DNA of 64,000 bases from Nageia nagi (taxonomy: Eukaryota > Pinophyta): the NCBI GenBank assembly GCA_050084985.1, contig JBITNC010000001.1:192572001-192636000 (forward strand), read 5' to 3'. The translations under genes were made by a program, and so were the position numbers. A model generated the notes under the pieces. That model had not been told where the DNA came from. It saw only the letters and a list, made by a program, of their open reading frames with translations, and did not search any database. Of this stretch, positions 12,401-24,832 are shown one piece after another (the first letter of the stretch is position 1; the number at the start of each line of letters is the position of its first letter).

Positions 12401-13820
12401 CTCAAAACTTTGCTATTGATCATATCCCATAGAAAGTAAAATGTAAACTTGAAAATACATTTTATTAGAATGGTTCAAGATATAAATTTATGCTACATTT
12501 ATTCCCCCTCCCCTGCCCACCCCCCTGCCCCCCCATTGAGATAAATGTCTAATGTTTTAAGTGAGGACTTGTATATTAAAAACAAAAATAATAGATGAGG
12601 ATATTCTATTATGTGCGATGTTATTTTATGCAATGAACTTATATACAAGAATCTCTTCAATGACGATCCATGTATGATAAACTAAACTATATATCATGAT
12701 CTCTTGCAATTAAAACTTCATTAATTTTATAAGGTTTTTGAATAATCAAATACCATAAAAATCCCACATAAAGAAAGATTAAAATGAAGTGAAATGTACA
12801 AAATAATAAAGAAGAGATAATGCACAATAATTTAGATGGATAATTATACTCACCAAAACTAATAATAAATATAATATGATTAATGAGATATATTAAAATG
12901 AAGTAATGTGTGTGTACATACAAAAAAAAAATCATAATTGCCATAGAATACATATACTAATAAAATATACAATATTCATGGCTCAAAATGTTATGCAACA
13001 AATTAAGATATATAATCTCAAAAGTATTTTTCAACATAGTATTTATATATTTATTTTTTGTATCTCAATCACCTTTGAGAACCAAGTTATATAAATGTTA
13101 CATAATGATGATGGCATACTCACCTCATTTATACAATATTATTCTCTATAATACAATGTTCTTCATCTTCTCATATCATACCCTTTATGCTTACTTTATA
13201 TACAATAATTTCTTCAAATTGCATACAAAAGTAGTAAATCCTCCTTTAATATTATTGGTTACTCCTTACAAATCTAGTCTTGTTATTCAACATTGAGAAA
13301 TACAATCTTCACAACCATTAAGTGCACATCCCATATAAAATAAAAAGTTATAACTAACATGAGATGAATAGAACCCATCTAAGATATGGGATATTTCTAA
13401 AAAATTAAAGTAGGACATGAGGAAGAAGCTATACCAAAAATATTTGATATAGGAAAAAAATCAATATGATTAGAAGGGATCACGTTATCAATCCCTAGAA
13501 GGTTAGATCCCTATTCACTAAATTTTTTTATGTAACTTGCTCAACTAAAACTAAACCCTTAGAAATCTTACAATACTTGTAGATAGAATAAATGCATTTG
13601 CAATATTGAAATTAACAAAATTTATTTATCTAACAATAAAAGTAGATATGCAATATAATGAAGTAAGAATTTCAATTCTAGGGCATAGAAGGGATCTATG
13701 AAAAAATTTTAAAAAAAATAGAGATAATAGTCTTAGATTTAGCATTTGATAAAATTAGAATAATAATACTTATGAATTTAATTTTGAAAATAATAAGCCT
13801 AAATGAATACTATAAATAAG
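9483..13820. other. A+T-rich intergenic DNA, no gene recognised
   Basis: No coding signal on either strand; short open frames at 11216-11449 and 12687-13296 are low-complexity chance frames. A possible CACTA transposon terminus (CACTACAAAAAAAT) lies at 10573-10586 without a visible partner. 12503-12534 is a C-rich tract in A+T-rich surroundings. Confidence 0.35.
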
Positions 13821-13829
13821 GGTTTGTGT

Positions 13830-14482
13830 TATGTTTATCCTAGATAATTCAAGGGGTTGGGACCAACCTTGATGATATTCTAACTAGTGACCAAGACTAA
13901 AATAAAGAAATAAAAATGAATTAAAATATGTATTCAATACCTAAATTAAATGAATTGATACTAGATTTGAGATGTATAGTAAAGGAGAAAGCCATAAAAA
14001 GTTGTTTGAGGGTTGAAAATAGTAAAAAGGGACCAGTTATAATCTTATAGGTTAATTATAGGATCAATTAGGATTCTAGTTTTGTACTATATTAAGGTTC
14101 TAGAAGCTATAAGGGAGTTTTCATATGATAATAGAACCTCAAATTTTTAGTTCAACTACTTCAGTATATCTTGGAACTATCCCTTTTAGTATTAAATATA
14201 TTCTATCTTAGCATAAAGATGTATCAATATTTTCTTCATCAATTTAACTTTACATCCATGAACTTGGGGAGCTTATATTGTTTTTATGCCAAGAGAACTT
14301 ATACTTTCATCATCAAGAATTTTGATACTTTGTAATATATTTTGAACAAGACATCATCAAATCTTGAAATCTAAATTTTGTTTATATTCCCTCTAAATAA
14401 TAATCAATTGTATATAACTAAAGTATGTATTTAAATGAATACAAAAAATTAAATTTAGGTGCCTACAATTTTACCTCTTTAT
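13830..14482 (-). mobile_element. Ty3/gypsy LTR end and polypurine tract, minus strand
   Basis: On the minus strand TAAAGAGGTAAAAT (14482-14469, purine-rich tract) is followed by TGTAGGCACCTAAATTT from 14468 downwards, the same type of start as the LTR at 5283. The other LTR edge is not certain. Similarity of 13845-13890 to 36227-36270 (both contain ATCCTAGAT, a run of G and GACCAACC...TGATGAT) suggests related repeat material there. The element body would lie to the right. Confidence 0.5.
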
Positions 14483-15477
14483 AGATGCAGTGGATGAACC
14501 TAGTGCCACATTTCCAAATATATCATTAATTTTGAAGATACTTTTATGATTATGATACATGACATGAGCTTGGTGTGCTTTATATTCACCACCTTGATTA
14601 AATAAGAGATTCAAATAAAAATAATACATAAAAATAAAAGGTTCTTATAAGGGAGAAGATGTTTATCAAATATGGCATAGGGGATATATTTTGTAATCCT
14701 TAATAGTGATCAAGCATCCTCCTTATCAAATAAACATAATAAATATTGATAAACAAGATATTATAATAACCATGATAAATATATGATAAACCAAGCATGG
14801 TGAAATAATCATAATAATCAAATATATGTATGAAATTATAAAATTATAAATAATTCTCCAATGCAAATATTAGCCAAACAATAAATAATGAATATCAAAT
14901 TATATTCCTAGGCATGTCATGGACTGATCTAGGGCATCCTAAAATCATGCAAAACACACCATAAATGAACCCAAAAATATGATGTCACACCAAGAGAAGT
15001 AAGATATCATCAAACACATATTATAATGATACAAGAAATGGAAATCAAGTGTGCCACTACTCAATTAATGAAGAAATAGTGAGTACAAAGAAATATCAGG
15101 CACTAAAGGGCTCAACGTTGGCCTCCAAGGAGCCAACTAGGAAACATTAATGTGCAAATATGACCATTGATCTAGATATTTTGTATAACAATCACACTCT
15201 ACCAGATCTGTTGATGCCTCACTAAAGGGCTTCCTCACAAGCTAGCTCTTGATGAAGAGAACAAGTGCAATTCTAGAATGCCACTGGATGGATTCAAATA
15301 TGTTGACTACTATGGAGGCCTCAAGGTAGGGAAACCTCATAGCATAAACAATCACCTCAACTACTAGTTATAAGGGTGCTTGATGCCATCAATTCTTTGG
15401 TAACTCCAAAGAGAAGAAGGGGTTTCTATATCAAAATCAACATATCTTTGCAATGATGCTCCAATCCCTTATATAAT
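14483..15477. other. Non-coding retroelement interior
   Basis: A+T-rich, with many TGATAAA-type words around 14700-14850 that resemble 24840-26100. No coding frame recognised on either strand. Confidence 0.3.
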
Positions 15478-16203
15478 ATTCCCTAAATTTAGATCTCACC
15501 TAAAAGTTATCACTCATCCTACAAATCCAATGTTAGCCTCCTAGAGACCCTCAAATGCCCAAATGTGGGGTTATATGTGTCCCCTAATGTGCTTAAGTAT
15601 CATACATATGCCTCTCTAATCCAACATTACCTAGGGATTCCAATATTCATATTTAGTGGTCCACATTACAAGATCCAATGGCTAGATATGCAATGTCTCA
15701 TTATTGGATACTAATATTGCATTTACAATTATTAATCAGCTTGGAATCATGTATTATAACTCATACAAGTGGCACCCATTATAATACACTAAATCTACTC
15801 ATAACTAACAAATTCACACCTAAATACCATCACTAATAAACTCATATCCCAAGGAGAGTGATGTCACACTCCAAGGGGCCAATATGGAGATGTTCTTATA
15901 TTTTTATGTGTATATGTGGTATATAAGGTTGGTTCCAATGGAAAACTTCATGAGGCTATAACTCTTTTGCTTTCTAATGAAATTATGTTGTATTACCTAT
16001 CAAAATATTTCCCATAAGTTGCTTTATCCAATGAAGAAGACTAATTAACCAATAAAAACTTGTGGCAAAGGGGCTCACAATATGGGTCCATAGGACCATT
16101 ATTATTCTATCCCAAGTTACTACTAATGCAAAAACAAATTATTTACAAAAGGAATACTTAGGATTCTAAATTTCTTTAATTTTGGTCAAAAAGAGATGTT
16201 ACA
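15478..16203. repeat. Dispersed repeat R, copy 1
   Basis: Aligns by eye almost end to end with 24031-24832 in the same orientation. Near-identical words include AAGATCCAATGGCTAGATAT, CTCCAAGGGGCCAATATGGA and TACTAATGCAAAAACAAATT. The right edge, read on the minus strand, is TGTAACATCTC, which could be an LTR start, so R may be an LTR of an unidentified minus-strand element. Confidence 0.75.
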
Positions 16204-17672
16204 AAGCCTTTGCTCTCAAAATTGGTTACCCTAAAACAATTACAATACAATCCTAGGGTCTTAAACCCCTCTCAAAGAAAAGGGTCCATCATTCTCAAAA
16301 GAAGAAATCATATCAACCATTCATTCATCATGCTCTAATGAAGAAACCATACCAACTATGCATTCAAAAAACTTAGCCTCAAGAGTGTGCATAATAACCC
16401 TCAAAATTGAACTATTATATTCAAAGTGAGGCAAATCCATTACGCCATCATGCATTTAAACATTTGAAATGCAAAAAATCATTAATCTATGAGGCTATGC
16501 AACCTTCCCCATGTGCTCAAGGTCACCAAATAGGTCTGAAAAAACTAGTATCACCTCTATGGCCCAATGTTATCCATGATGATAACAAAATAGAGTGTAA
16601 ACTTGGGTTGGAAATTCCTCCAATTGTTGCTAATTTTTCCTCATGTAATGCAGTCCTCAAATCATGTAGTGTGAAATAAGAATGTGATCTAATAAACATA
16701 CTATAATCAACAAATATTCCCTTCCAAACATTAGCAAGTGTGTGAGACTCATATAAAATAAAAATTAGCATGTAATGGATCAAAATTAGTTCTCAATGTA
16801 TCCTATACATCATACAAACATATGATAATAACTTCTATGATAGGTAAGGAGGTTACCAACATTGGTTCTTTAAAAATCCCCCCAAATGGTACAAGGAAAT
16901 TCATCCATGGAATCTCCAACTATAACAAATTAATCCTTGAGTTACCAACAATAAGCTAAGCAAAGTCCCTAAATCCCACACAATGTTTAATAGTCCATTT
17001 ATTATTAAATGCAACCCATAAATCAAATATATCAATGTAAGATACATCAATTGTACATGTTTCATCAATAACCAATGCAATCTTCCCTATATGTGTACTG
17101 ATTTTAGAAATATCATCAAATAGAGTAAAAATAGTGAATATATCAATAATAATTCCTTCAACTATCACAACATCAAATGCAATTCTAAGTACATGGTTTC
17201 CATCCCTCAAAACACCCTTTAGGAAGGTTACAATAGTATCCAAAATGTTACTAGGAAATACCATAGCATTCCCTCCATCAAGTGTAGCCAGTATGCCAAT
17301 AAATGCAACCCCTAAACTATCAGCAAATGGAGTCTCTCTCACATGAAAAACAACTTCAAAATCTCCCTTTATAAGTGTAGTAGCAATCCCTTTATTCTTA
17401 CCCATCATAATAGTTATCATATCTTCAAACAAAATCCTTATTGTATGATAGCATATCCAAATACAACAGTCCATGATTTCCTAAAAGCAACCTAAAACTC
17501 ATTGAGTGTATTAGTTCTATGCAAGACAACATCAATAGTTTCTTCTTCTCCACTTGCAATAGCCATCACATCATCAAGTATAGCCCATGGTGAGTAAAAA
17601 AAGCCTTAAATGCAACAAAAATCCCCTTTACAATGGAAACCAAAATGATTCTAAATGCAGCCTTCAAACTAA
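16204..17672 (-). other. Unassigned stretch with a 172-codon minus-strand open frame
   Basis: 16956-17474 (minus) is open for 172 codons, long for DNA this A+T-rich. The predicted product is rich in Ile, Asp, Val and Phe and contains loosely repeated phrases such as DTIVTFLKGVLRDGNHVLRI and FDVVIVEGIIIDIF. I recognise no domain. It lies between repeat R copy 1 and the copia LTR and may be part of the R element or a chance frame. The rest of the stretch shows nothing. Confidence 0.3.
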
Positions 17673-18211
17673 TGGAAATATGAGTAACACACTAATTTTC
17701 TAAATCCCAAGATCCCTTAAAAGCACTCAATTCCAACCTAACAAAAGCATAAACACAATGCAAATAATCTCATAAACTATTCACAAGTGACACAAATGTA
17801 AAGTGGTTCCTCCAACCTTGGGAGTGCATCCACTAATCTAAGATCTGAATTCATCAAAATGCACTCTCTTACAACTCTATTCCTACTTATCCTACAACCA
17901 AACCAAGAGCATAGATTTTCTCTAAAACTTGTTGTAGAAACAATGAGGAGAATCCCTCCATTTATAGGTTAAATCCATACATTAGATCATCCTATTTTCC
18001 AAGGTACACACTAAGACCCAATGGTCATGCTTTTTCCATTATTTGTATAGATAAGCAAGCCCGTACAAGTGGTTGGTGTGTGGGAACAAGTCTCCTTAAT
18101 TCTTTATTCACTTAAATACTTTATAAAGTAGTGTATTTAAATAGATAATATTAAGAAGGTAATATTTATTTTTGTACATACCTAACACAATATGCATTAT
18201 ATATTTTAACA
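17673..18211 (-). repeat. 3' LTR of copia copy 1
   Basis: Alignable with the LTRs at 48108-48604 and 56238-56688 (shared GTGGTTCCTCCAAC and TATTTATAGG, and a right edge ...TGCATTATATATTTTAACA). Read on the minus strand it starts with TGTTAAAATATA directly after the purine-rich AAGGTGGAG (18220-18212). The left edge is placed at TGGAAATATGAG by alignment only. Confidence 0.7.
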
Positions 18212-18499
18212 CTCCACCTTAATGCAATATTGATGTAGAGCAAAAAAGAAGAGAAGAAAGAAAGAGGTCCCAAAGTAAGTAGTCAACATTAAGAAGAAAC
18301 CTGGATTCTACAAGTAACTCATAAACAAGATTAGTTAGATGCATCATATAAATATTCATATCAATATAAGATAAATGAATCAAGTAATATCATCCATAAA
18401 ATTATCAATGGTGCACTATAAGTCATAAAGATGATGCAAAGCTAATATTCATAGTCACTTGTTGTATACAAACATGTGTTGATTATTATCATAAAGAGC

Positions 18500-18730
18500 A
18501 TAAAAAAATGCACATATGAGTTCCTCACATATGGATAACTGAATAATGCCAAAATATATATACAAGTTCCTTGCATATGGATAATTAAATAATGCAAAAT
18601 AAAGATCCATCATACACACATACAAGTTCCTCCTACATGGATACCTAAATAGTGCTAGCGATGGTCAATCATATGCTCAAAAATGTACAACAAGTTCTTC
18701 ATGTAGAGCTAACTAACCACGAAGGTGTAC
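18500..18730 (-). repeat. Tandem repeat in copia copy 1 3' region
   Basis: Units of about 50-60 bp share ACATATGAGTTCCTCACATA or variants (TACAAGTTCCTTGCATATGG and TACAAGTTCCTCCTACATGG), followed by ATA(A/C)CT(G/A)AATAGTGC. The same array is at 49076-49310 in copy 2, so it is an inherited part of the family. Confidence 0.75.
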
Positions 18731-18935
18731 ACAACAAAATCAACACTATACATTCATAAAATCCTTCTAGGGATGAAGTTATCATCATAGACATATATTC
18801 AACAAAAAATCAATCTTCACTTTGCCTTGAGGGAAAATTCAACCCAATAGACTCTCTAAGCTTACTAAGCTAGGCTTCATGAAGGGGCTTGGTGAATAAA
18901 TCGATGAAGTTTAAGATTGATGGAAAATATTATAG

Positions 18936-19738
18936 TTATAGGATACCATCAAGAACCTTCTCCACGATAAAGTGTGCTTTAATTTCAACATGCTTTGTTC
19001 TTTTATGGAACATAGGGTTCTTATCAATCATTTCAAATATTACCTTAAGTTTGGATATGCACTTTTGGATGATTTTGATATTATTTTTTATGATCAGAAG
19101 ATCATCCACATATAACAAAATTAAGGCCGCATCTTATCCTTGATTGAGCATATGAAGATTTGTATCAAAGAAGCATTTATAGAACTTAATGTCTACAAAG
19201 TATCCTAAAATATTTGTGTACCAAGATCTAGGTGCTTGCTTAAGTCCATACAAGGACTTCTTTATCTTGCATACAAGTGACTATTTTCCTTTCACATCAA
19301 ACCCTTTTAGTTAATTCATGTAGATTTTCACATCTAAATCATGTTGAAAATAGCACTTTTGATGTCAAGTTGAAAAGCTTTCCATTATTGAGCTATTGAA
19401 AGAGCAAAAATTATCCTGATTGTGGGCATCTTTTCCATGGGAGTAAAAGTTTCCTCATAATTAGCTCCATATTTTTGAACAAAACCTTTGGCCACTAACT
19501 TTGCCTTGTATTTCTCAATCTCCCCAACTGAATTGTATTTAACTTTGTAAATCTATTTGTTACCAATTGCATTCCTTTCATTGGGATAAGGAACCAAATT
19601 CCAAGTTTCATTTTTTATAAGCATCTCATATTCTATTTTCATGGCTTCCATCCAATACTCATGATGTGGATCTTCTTTAGATGATGAGGGTTCATTATTG
19701 TTATCAATTTTGACAAATAAGGATTTATTTAAGCTCAT
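18936..19738 (-). pseudogene. copia reverse transcriptase remnant (copy 1), RNase H deleted
   Basis: N-terminal RVT_2 part at 19738-19553 (WMEAMKIEYEMLIKNETWNL, VPYPNERNAIGNK). The catalytic YVDD lies at 19112-19101 in MLYVDDLLIIKNN. After CISKLKVIFEM the frame runs within a few codons into NPMFHKRTKHVEIKAHFIVE, the C-terminal end of copia RNase H. In copy 2 about 620 bp (about 49614-50240), including the RNase H catalytic region, lies between those points. Stops in the middle show decay. Confidence 0.85.
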
Positions 19739-19899
19739 ACTTCTTGTTATACTTATCTACAGTGACATCCAACCAATTAGGTGCAACAAAAGAGTCATCA
19801 TCATCATCCAATTCCTCATAGGAATCAACTTCCTTAATTAGTTCATTGAACTTTACATACCTTAAGATGAACATTGCTTTATAGGATGGAAATTAGAGC

Positions 19900-20560
19900 C
19901 TATAATCTCTATGCTCACTATCATAGCCCATAAATATGTACTTTTTAGATCTTTTATTCAATTTCTTTCTTTTCTCTAAAGCAATAAAGGCATAGGAATC
20001 ACATCCAAAAATCCTAAAGTAAGCTATGTTAGGTTTCTTTCATGTCCATGCCTCATACAAGGTTTTTACCTTTAATTGATTTCATAGGATAATTATTTAG
20101 GGTGCAGATCATAGTGTTTATAGCTTCATCCCATAAGAAACTAGGAAGATGACCCAACATACATCTTCTCATTTCCATAATAGTTATATTTTTTCTTTTA
20201 GAAACATCATTTTCTTAAGAGGTGTAAGGGATCATGAACTACCTCTTGATACTGTATTTAGCATAATGATCATTAAACTCATTATTATTATACTCACCCT
20301 TATTAATCTTAGCATCTTAATTTTAAAATCAATCTGATTTTCAACTAGGGCTTTGAAGTCTTTGATCATGTTGAAGGTTTGATCTATGTGCTCAAGTAGA
20401 TAACCAAATATCATTCTATTGAAGTCATCGATGAAGATCAAGACATAAGATGCTCCCCAAGATTCTTAGTTTGAAATGAACCCATCAAATCTGAATGCAC
20501 AAGCTAAAGAGGTTATCTTGCCCTTGTTGCCTTATCCTTTTCAAATTTTTACCTATTCAT
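19900..20560 (-). pseudogene. copia integrase remnant (copy 1)
   Basis: 20441-20232 (minus) reads MIFIDDFNRMIFGYLLEHID and FKALVENQIDFKIKMLRL, the integrase core around its first catalytic Asp. The second Asp region (usually LRSDNGGE) is altered to LRLIRVS, so the enzyme would be inactive even without the stops. Further left (20160-19900) follows the C-terminal integrase region matching the better-kept 51429-51106 of copy 2. Confidence 0.75.
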
Positions 20561-21109
20561 TTTACCTAGGATGCACTTCTCATAAAGACCAATTATGGGT
20601 GATATTGTAGGTAAACCTTCCATAAGTTCTTATTTTTTCATATCTTGAATTCTCTTATAGTTAGGGTATCCTAGTTTATGGTGTCAAATATTTCCTTTAG
20701 AGCAAACATTTATAGTAAGGTACATCTTTGTTGTAACTTGATCCACTATTTAGAGATCATCCTTCATCGATCCTTTTACCAAGGTGGCAAGTCCTTTCTT
20801 AATGCACCAGGAGTGTAAGTTAAAATTGAATAAGTATCCTTTCCTTGGAACTTGGATTACAAAAAGAAGGTTCATCTTGATTAGTTCAGGTACATAAGGT
20901 ACATTTTCAAGAACCTTCCTATGAATCAATACACTCTCAATCCCTTGGACTTAGAGGGTTGAATTATCACCTATCACAAATACATATTTCCTATGCTTAT
21001 GAAAATTTTTGAACTTAGCATTTTCATAACACGTGATTAGTGCACCCAAAGTCAACAATCCAATCATTCAAAAAAGTGTGAGACTTGGAGTAGTAGGCAT
21101 AAAAAAAAC

Positions 21110-21346
21110 TTATTTTTTAATATTATTATTCCCTTTAAATTTCTTCACATTTCTATTTTCCTTTTTATTTTCTTCCTTTTTCTTTTTGTAGCATTCAAAT
21201 TCTTTATGACTATAGCTACCACAAAAGTTACAATTACCATCAAATTTGACCTTTGTATTTGGTTTATTTGTCTTTCCCTTTCCATTTCTTTGCTTATAGT
21301 TATTGTTATCTTTCTTTTCAAACTTCTTGGTGATAGTAGGAAACAA
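21110..21346 (-). pseudogene. copia Gag CCHC zinc knuckle (copy 1)
   Basis: A Lys/Asn-rich 78-residue frame with CNFCGSYSHKEFEC, an intact C-x2-C-x4-H-x4-C RNA-binding knuckle. The matching site in copy 2 (52397-52777) is broken by a frameshift and a Cys to Tyr change. GAG-pre-integrase and protease parts lie further left in broken frames. Confidence 0.8.
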
Positions 21347-21699
21347 CTTATTTTGATGCTTGAACTTCTTATTGAAAGGATTTTTTTATTATTCCAAGAG
21401 CAAAATTATTATCCTTTGGATAAGAGATCAACACCTTTTTATTAAGAGTTTCCTTGTGCTTTAGAAGAAGCCTTAAAAGGTTCTTGAGAGAGAATAATTT
21501 TTCTTCATTATCAAGCCTAGTCTCAATAGTTATCACAAAGTTAGAGAATTTTTAATAAATACTTTGAAGAATGATGAATACCATGAACACATTATTGATC
21601 CAATTACACCCATAACTAACAAGTGGGGTCCTAAAGTTAATGATCTTGTTCAAATATGAAAATAGTTTCATCTTTCACTTGACAAGATTGAAGAAAATT

Positions 21700-21990
21700 T
21701 TAGAGAATGGTGAACCTTCTTGAAAATTTGGATCTTAGGTAGATTTTCTTAAGCCTATCCCTAGCTTTCTTTGCAAAGGTTGATGAAGAGATCATAAGCA
21801 GCACTTTGTCTAACACTACATGAAAAATCATTGAGGTTGCTAGCTCATTCTTGATATTTTGATCTTCAAGTACCTTCTCATTTGTAAAAGTAACTTGGTT
21901 TTCAATCACTATTTACCATATTTTTCATGCTTGGAGCTCTATTTTCAACCTAATTTCTCAAATACCATAATTGGAATAGTCTAGGATGTG
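21700..21990 (-). pseudogene. copia Gag (UBN2-type) remnant (copy 1)
   Basis: MIENQVTFTNEKVLEDQNIK, then ELATSMIFHVVLDKVLLMIS and KKARDRLKKIYLRSKFSRRF, corresponding to 53219-52989 in copy 2. The pattern (xxDxxAxxxIxxxLxDxxLxxI...A...W..L..IY) is that of UBN2/retrotran_gag_2 capsid domains of copia elements. Confidence 0.75.
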
Positions 21991-21999
21991 CTTGGATGT

Positions 22000-23641
22000 A
22001 AATGAGTCTCCCATCTTCTACAAGTAACCAATTTAAGCATGTTAAAAAAATTCCAACCAAACTAATCAATCATGTTGAGTTTAATCAATCATATATGTTA
22101 AATTTTAACAAAATACATGCTTAAATTAACTAATAAGAGCAATAATTTTACAACCAAATCGAGTGATATATCCATCCCATATATCCAACATATAGTTAAA
22201 ACCAAGTACCATAGTTGTAAAGAGGGTAAATTTGAGGCTTTTTTTCATTTAAAATTAGGCCTTCATTTGGATGCTCGAAAGGTGGAGCCTAGGTCTTACC
22301 AATCCTCAACCAATTCATATTGTTTAGAAATACACTCTTGCAAGGAGTAATAGCTATATTTCAAGGTTGTGACTTATGTTGGATTGGTCAAATTATTATC
22401 TTGATTAAGTTTCAAGTTATCCTCCTAGGTTATCAAGATAATCCTTGAATGTATATGTAGCATGCGGTATCACTACACACATGTTTGTCCACCTATATGG
22501 AGCTATATGCAAACCAATAGAGGAATTAAGGGCAATTAAGCAATATAGACTTTTCACAATTTGGATCATTGGAATGAAGGCTCCAATCTTCCTTATCCTT
22601 ACCTTGTGGCTTTCCAAACAAGTCATATTGTAGAATATACATACACATGTATTAATTATAGGGGGTGTACTTTCAATGTTTATGATTTTGCAAAAAAGTA
22701 AAGGCAAAATGCTTTAACATAAAGTAAAATTGCCTGAAAAATAATGATATATCATCCATAAAAAATGAAACCTAAGATTCCAATGGGTTTTGTCACAACC
22801 CCAAGAGGATCTCTTTACATAGGTTTATTATTTTTAAGTAACACAAAAGGAGTTAAAAATCCCCCCTTTTTACTTGAAAATTTGAACCTAGCAAAATATT
22901 CGCTTATTTGTAATTGTACCTTAAAAAATTGCTTTAATACTAAGGAAACAAAAAATTACCATATTTAACATAGCAAAATCATCTCGAGTGAACATTTATC
23001 CAACCAAATGCATATGTTCATAATAATAAGCATTTGTTCCTAAGTGAATCCTCTAATTATGCATTCATTAGGAAAAAATAATTGTAATTTTAAGTACAGA
23101 GCATGCATTCATAGTAGGAAAAAATTCTTCATAAGGAAATGCATTTATAGAAAATAAATTCCCCTCTTTTTTTACTAAAGTAAATGCCTTTAACTTTAGC
23201 AAATATCTCATTAAATATTATCCCATACCTTTAAAATTTGAGTCCACACCTTAGCAATAATAAAAATTGATCCCAAACTTTTAATAAAAAATTAGCCCAC
23301 ACTTTTAAAAATTTGAACCCAAAGGGCTATGCAATCTTTGACCATCATCCTTGGGCTACATGATATTTGGCTATCATCCTTGGGTTACATAGCCTTTAGC
23401 TTGTGCATGCCCTATGGGGGCTGCATGGCCCCTATGGCTCATGTGTGCCCTAAAAATTTTTAAATTATTATTATTTTATTCTTTTTTTGAAAAAAAAAAT
23501 TAAACCTTTTTTTATTTAAAAAAATAATACAATATTATATTTTATATCAACAATGGAAAAAAAAAACTTAAAAAAACATTCCATGCCAATAAAAGGTTTT
23601 TTTTTTAAGTAATTTTTTTTAATTAGAATATAAGGTTATTA

Positions 23642-23685
<44 letters not shown>

Positions 23686-24026
23686 CCTTATACTTATTTT
23701 ATGTATAGATAAAAAAACTTGCAAAAATAAAATAAAAATTACAAATTTTTCACTATATCAAAAAAATATAAATTTGTTATCACAATTGTAATATATTATT
23801 GCTCACAACTAAAAATAATTGTACTTACTAACATAAAATTTGTTAATATAACACAAAATAGCAATAATAAATTATCTATTTTAAATAAAATTTTCTAAAA
23901 ATGAACTAACATAATAAGAAAAAATGTTAATATCATAAACAAAATTTGAAAAAAATTGAATATAGTAGGAGGTTATAACTTCACAAACCTCTTTACCTCA
24001 CCAATGAAAATGAAATCAGTGGGGAT
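22000..24026 (-). other. copia copy 1 leader region with (AT)n tract
   Basis: Untranslated 5' interior; 22240-22600 is close to 53540-53860 of copy 2 (TCAAGTTATCCTCCTAGGTT and ATCAAGATAATCCTTGAATG are identical). 23340-23450 has short repeats of GGCTACATGATATTTGG type. 23645-23681 is a pure (AT)n run. The open frames here are not supported as genes. Confidence 0.65.
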
Positions 24027-24030
24027 GATC

Positions 24031-24832
24031 CCTAGATTTTGATCTCATATATAAGTCATCACGCATCATCCAAATCCAACGTTAACCTCCTATAGACCCT
24101 CAAATTCCTAAACATGGGGTTAGATGTGTCCCTTAATGCGCTTAGGTATCATGCATATTCCTATCTAATACAACATTTCCTAGGGATGCCAATAATCATA
24201 TTTAGTGGTCCTTATTACAAGATCCAATGGCTAGATATGCAATGCCTCATTATTGGAGACTAATATTGTATTTACAATTATTAATTACCTCCTAATCATG
24301 TATTATCACTCATACAAGTAGCCCCAATTGTAATGCACTAAATCTACTCTTAACTATCAAACTCACACCTAAATACCATCACTAACAAACTCATATCCCA
24401 GGGAGAGGGATGTCACCTCCAAGGGGCCAATATGGAGATGTTTTTGAATTTTTATGCATACATGTGGTATGGAAGATTTATCTAATTGAAGAACTTCAAT
24501 AGGTCATAACTCTTTCATTTCATGATGAAACCATGTTATATAACATGTCAAAATGTTTCCCATGAGTTGCTCTATCCAATTAATAAGTATAATCAACCAT
24601 CTAAAACCTATGGCTAAATCCATATCCAAGTACATCAAATTAACAATAAATAACTAATCCTAAGCTTGAGGGGAAAAGATCCTACTTTGTGGCTCACAAT
24701 GTGGATCCATAAGATCTTTATTATTCTATCCCAAGTTGCTACTAATGCAAAAACAAATTATTTACAAAAGGAACACCTAGAATCTCAAATTTCTTTAATT
24801 TTGGTCAAAAGGGGATTTTATAGAAATGAATT
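24031..24832. repeat. Dispersed repeat R, copy 2
   Basis: Second copy of the 15478-16203 repeat, same orientation. It carries about 75 extra bases near 24618-24690 relative to copy 1. Its left edge abuts the truncated leader of copia copy 1. Confidence 0.75.

Larger units (their letters stand above)
17673..24026 (-). mobile_element. Ty1/copia element, copy 1, lacking 5' LTR
   Basis: Minus-strand element related to the copia at 48108-56688. Order on the minus strand from the right: leader (24026-22000), gag UBN2 (about 22000-21700), CCHC knuckle (21346-21110), GAG-pre-integrase (about 20800-20570), integrase (about 20560-19900), reverse transcriptase (19740-18936), untranslated 3' part, polypurine tract and 3' LTR. 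A segment of about 620 bp holding RNase H is deleted. At the right end, leader similarity to copy 2 (GGAGGTTATA... at 23968 against 56108) stops at repeat R copy 2, so the 5' LTR and primer site are missing. Stops and frameshifts throughout. Confidence 0.85.

Noticed and set aside
12687-13296. Overlapping hydrophobic open frames on both strands
   Set aside because: A+T-rich codons give Ile/Phe/Tyr runs that mimic membrane proteins; no start context, no homology, several overlapping frames equally long.
23645-23681. (AT)n run as a regulatory or origin element
   Set aside because: Ordinary dinucleotide microsatellite; a similar run is at 47076-47119.
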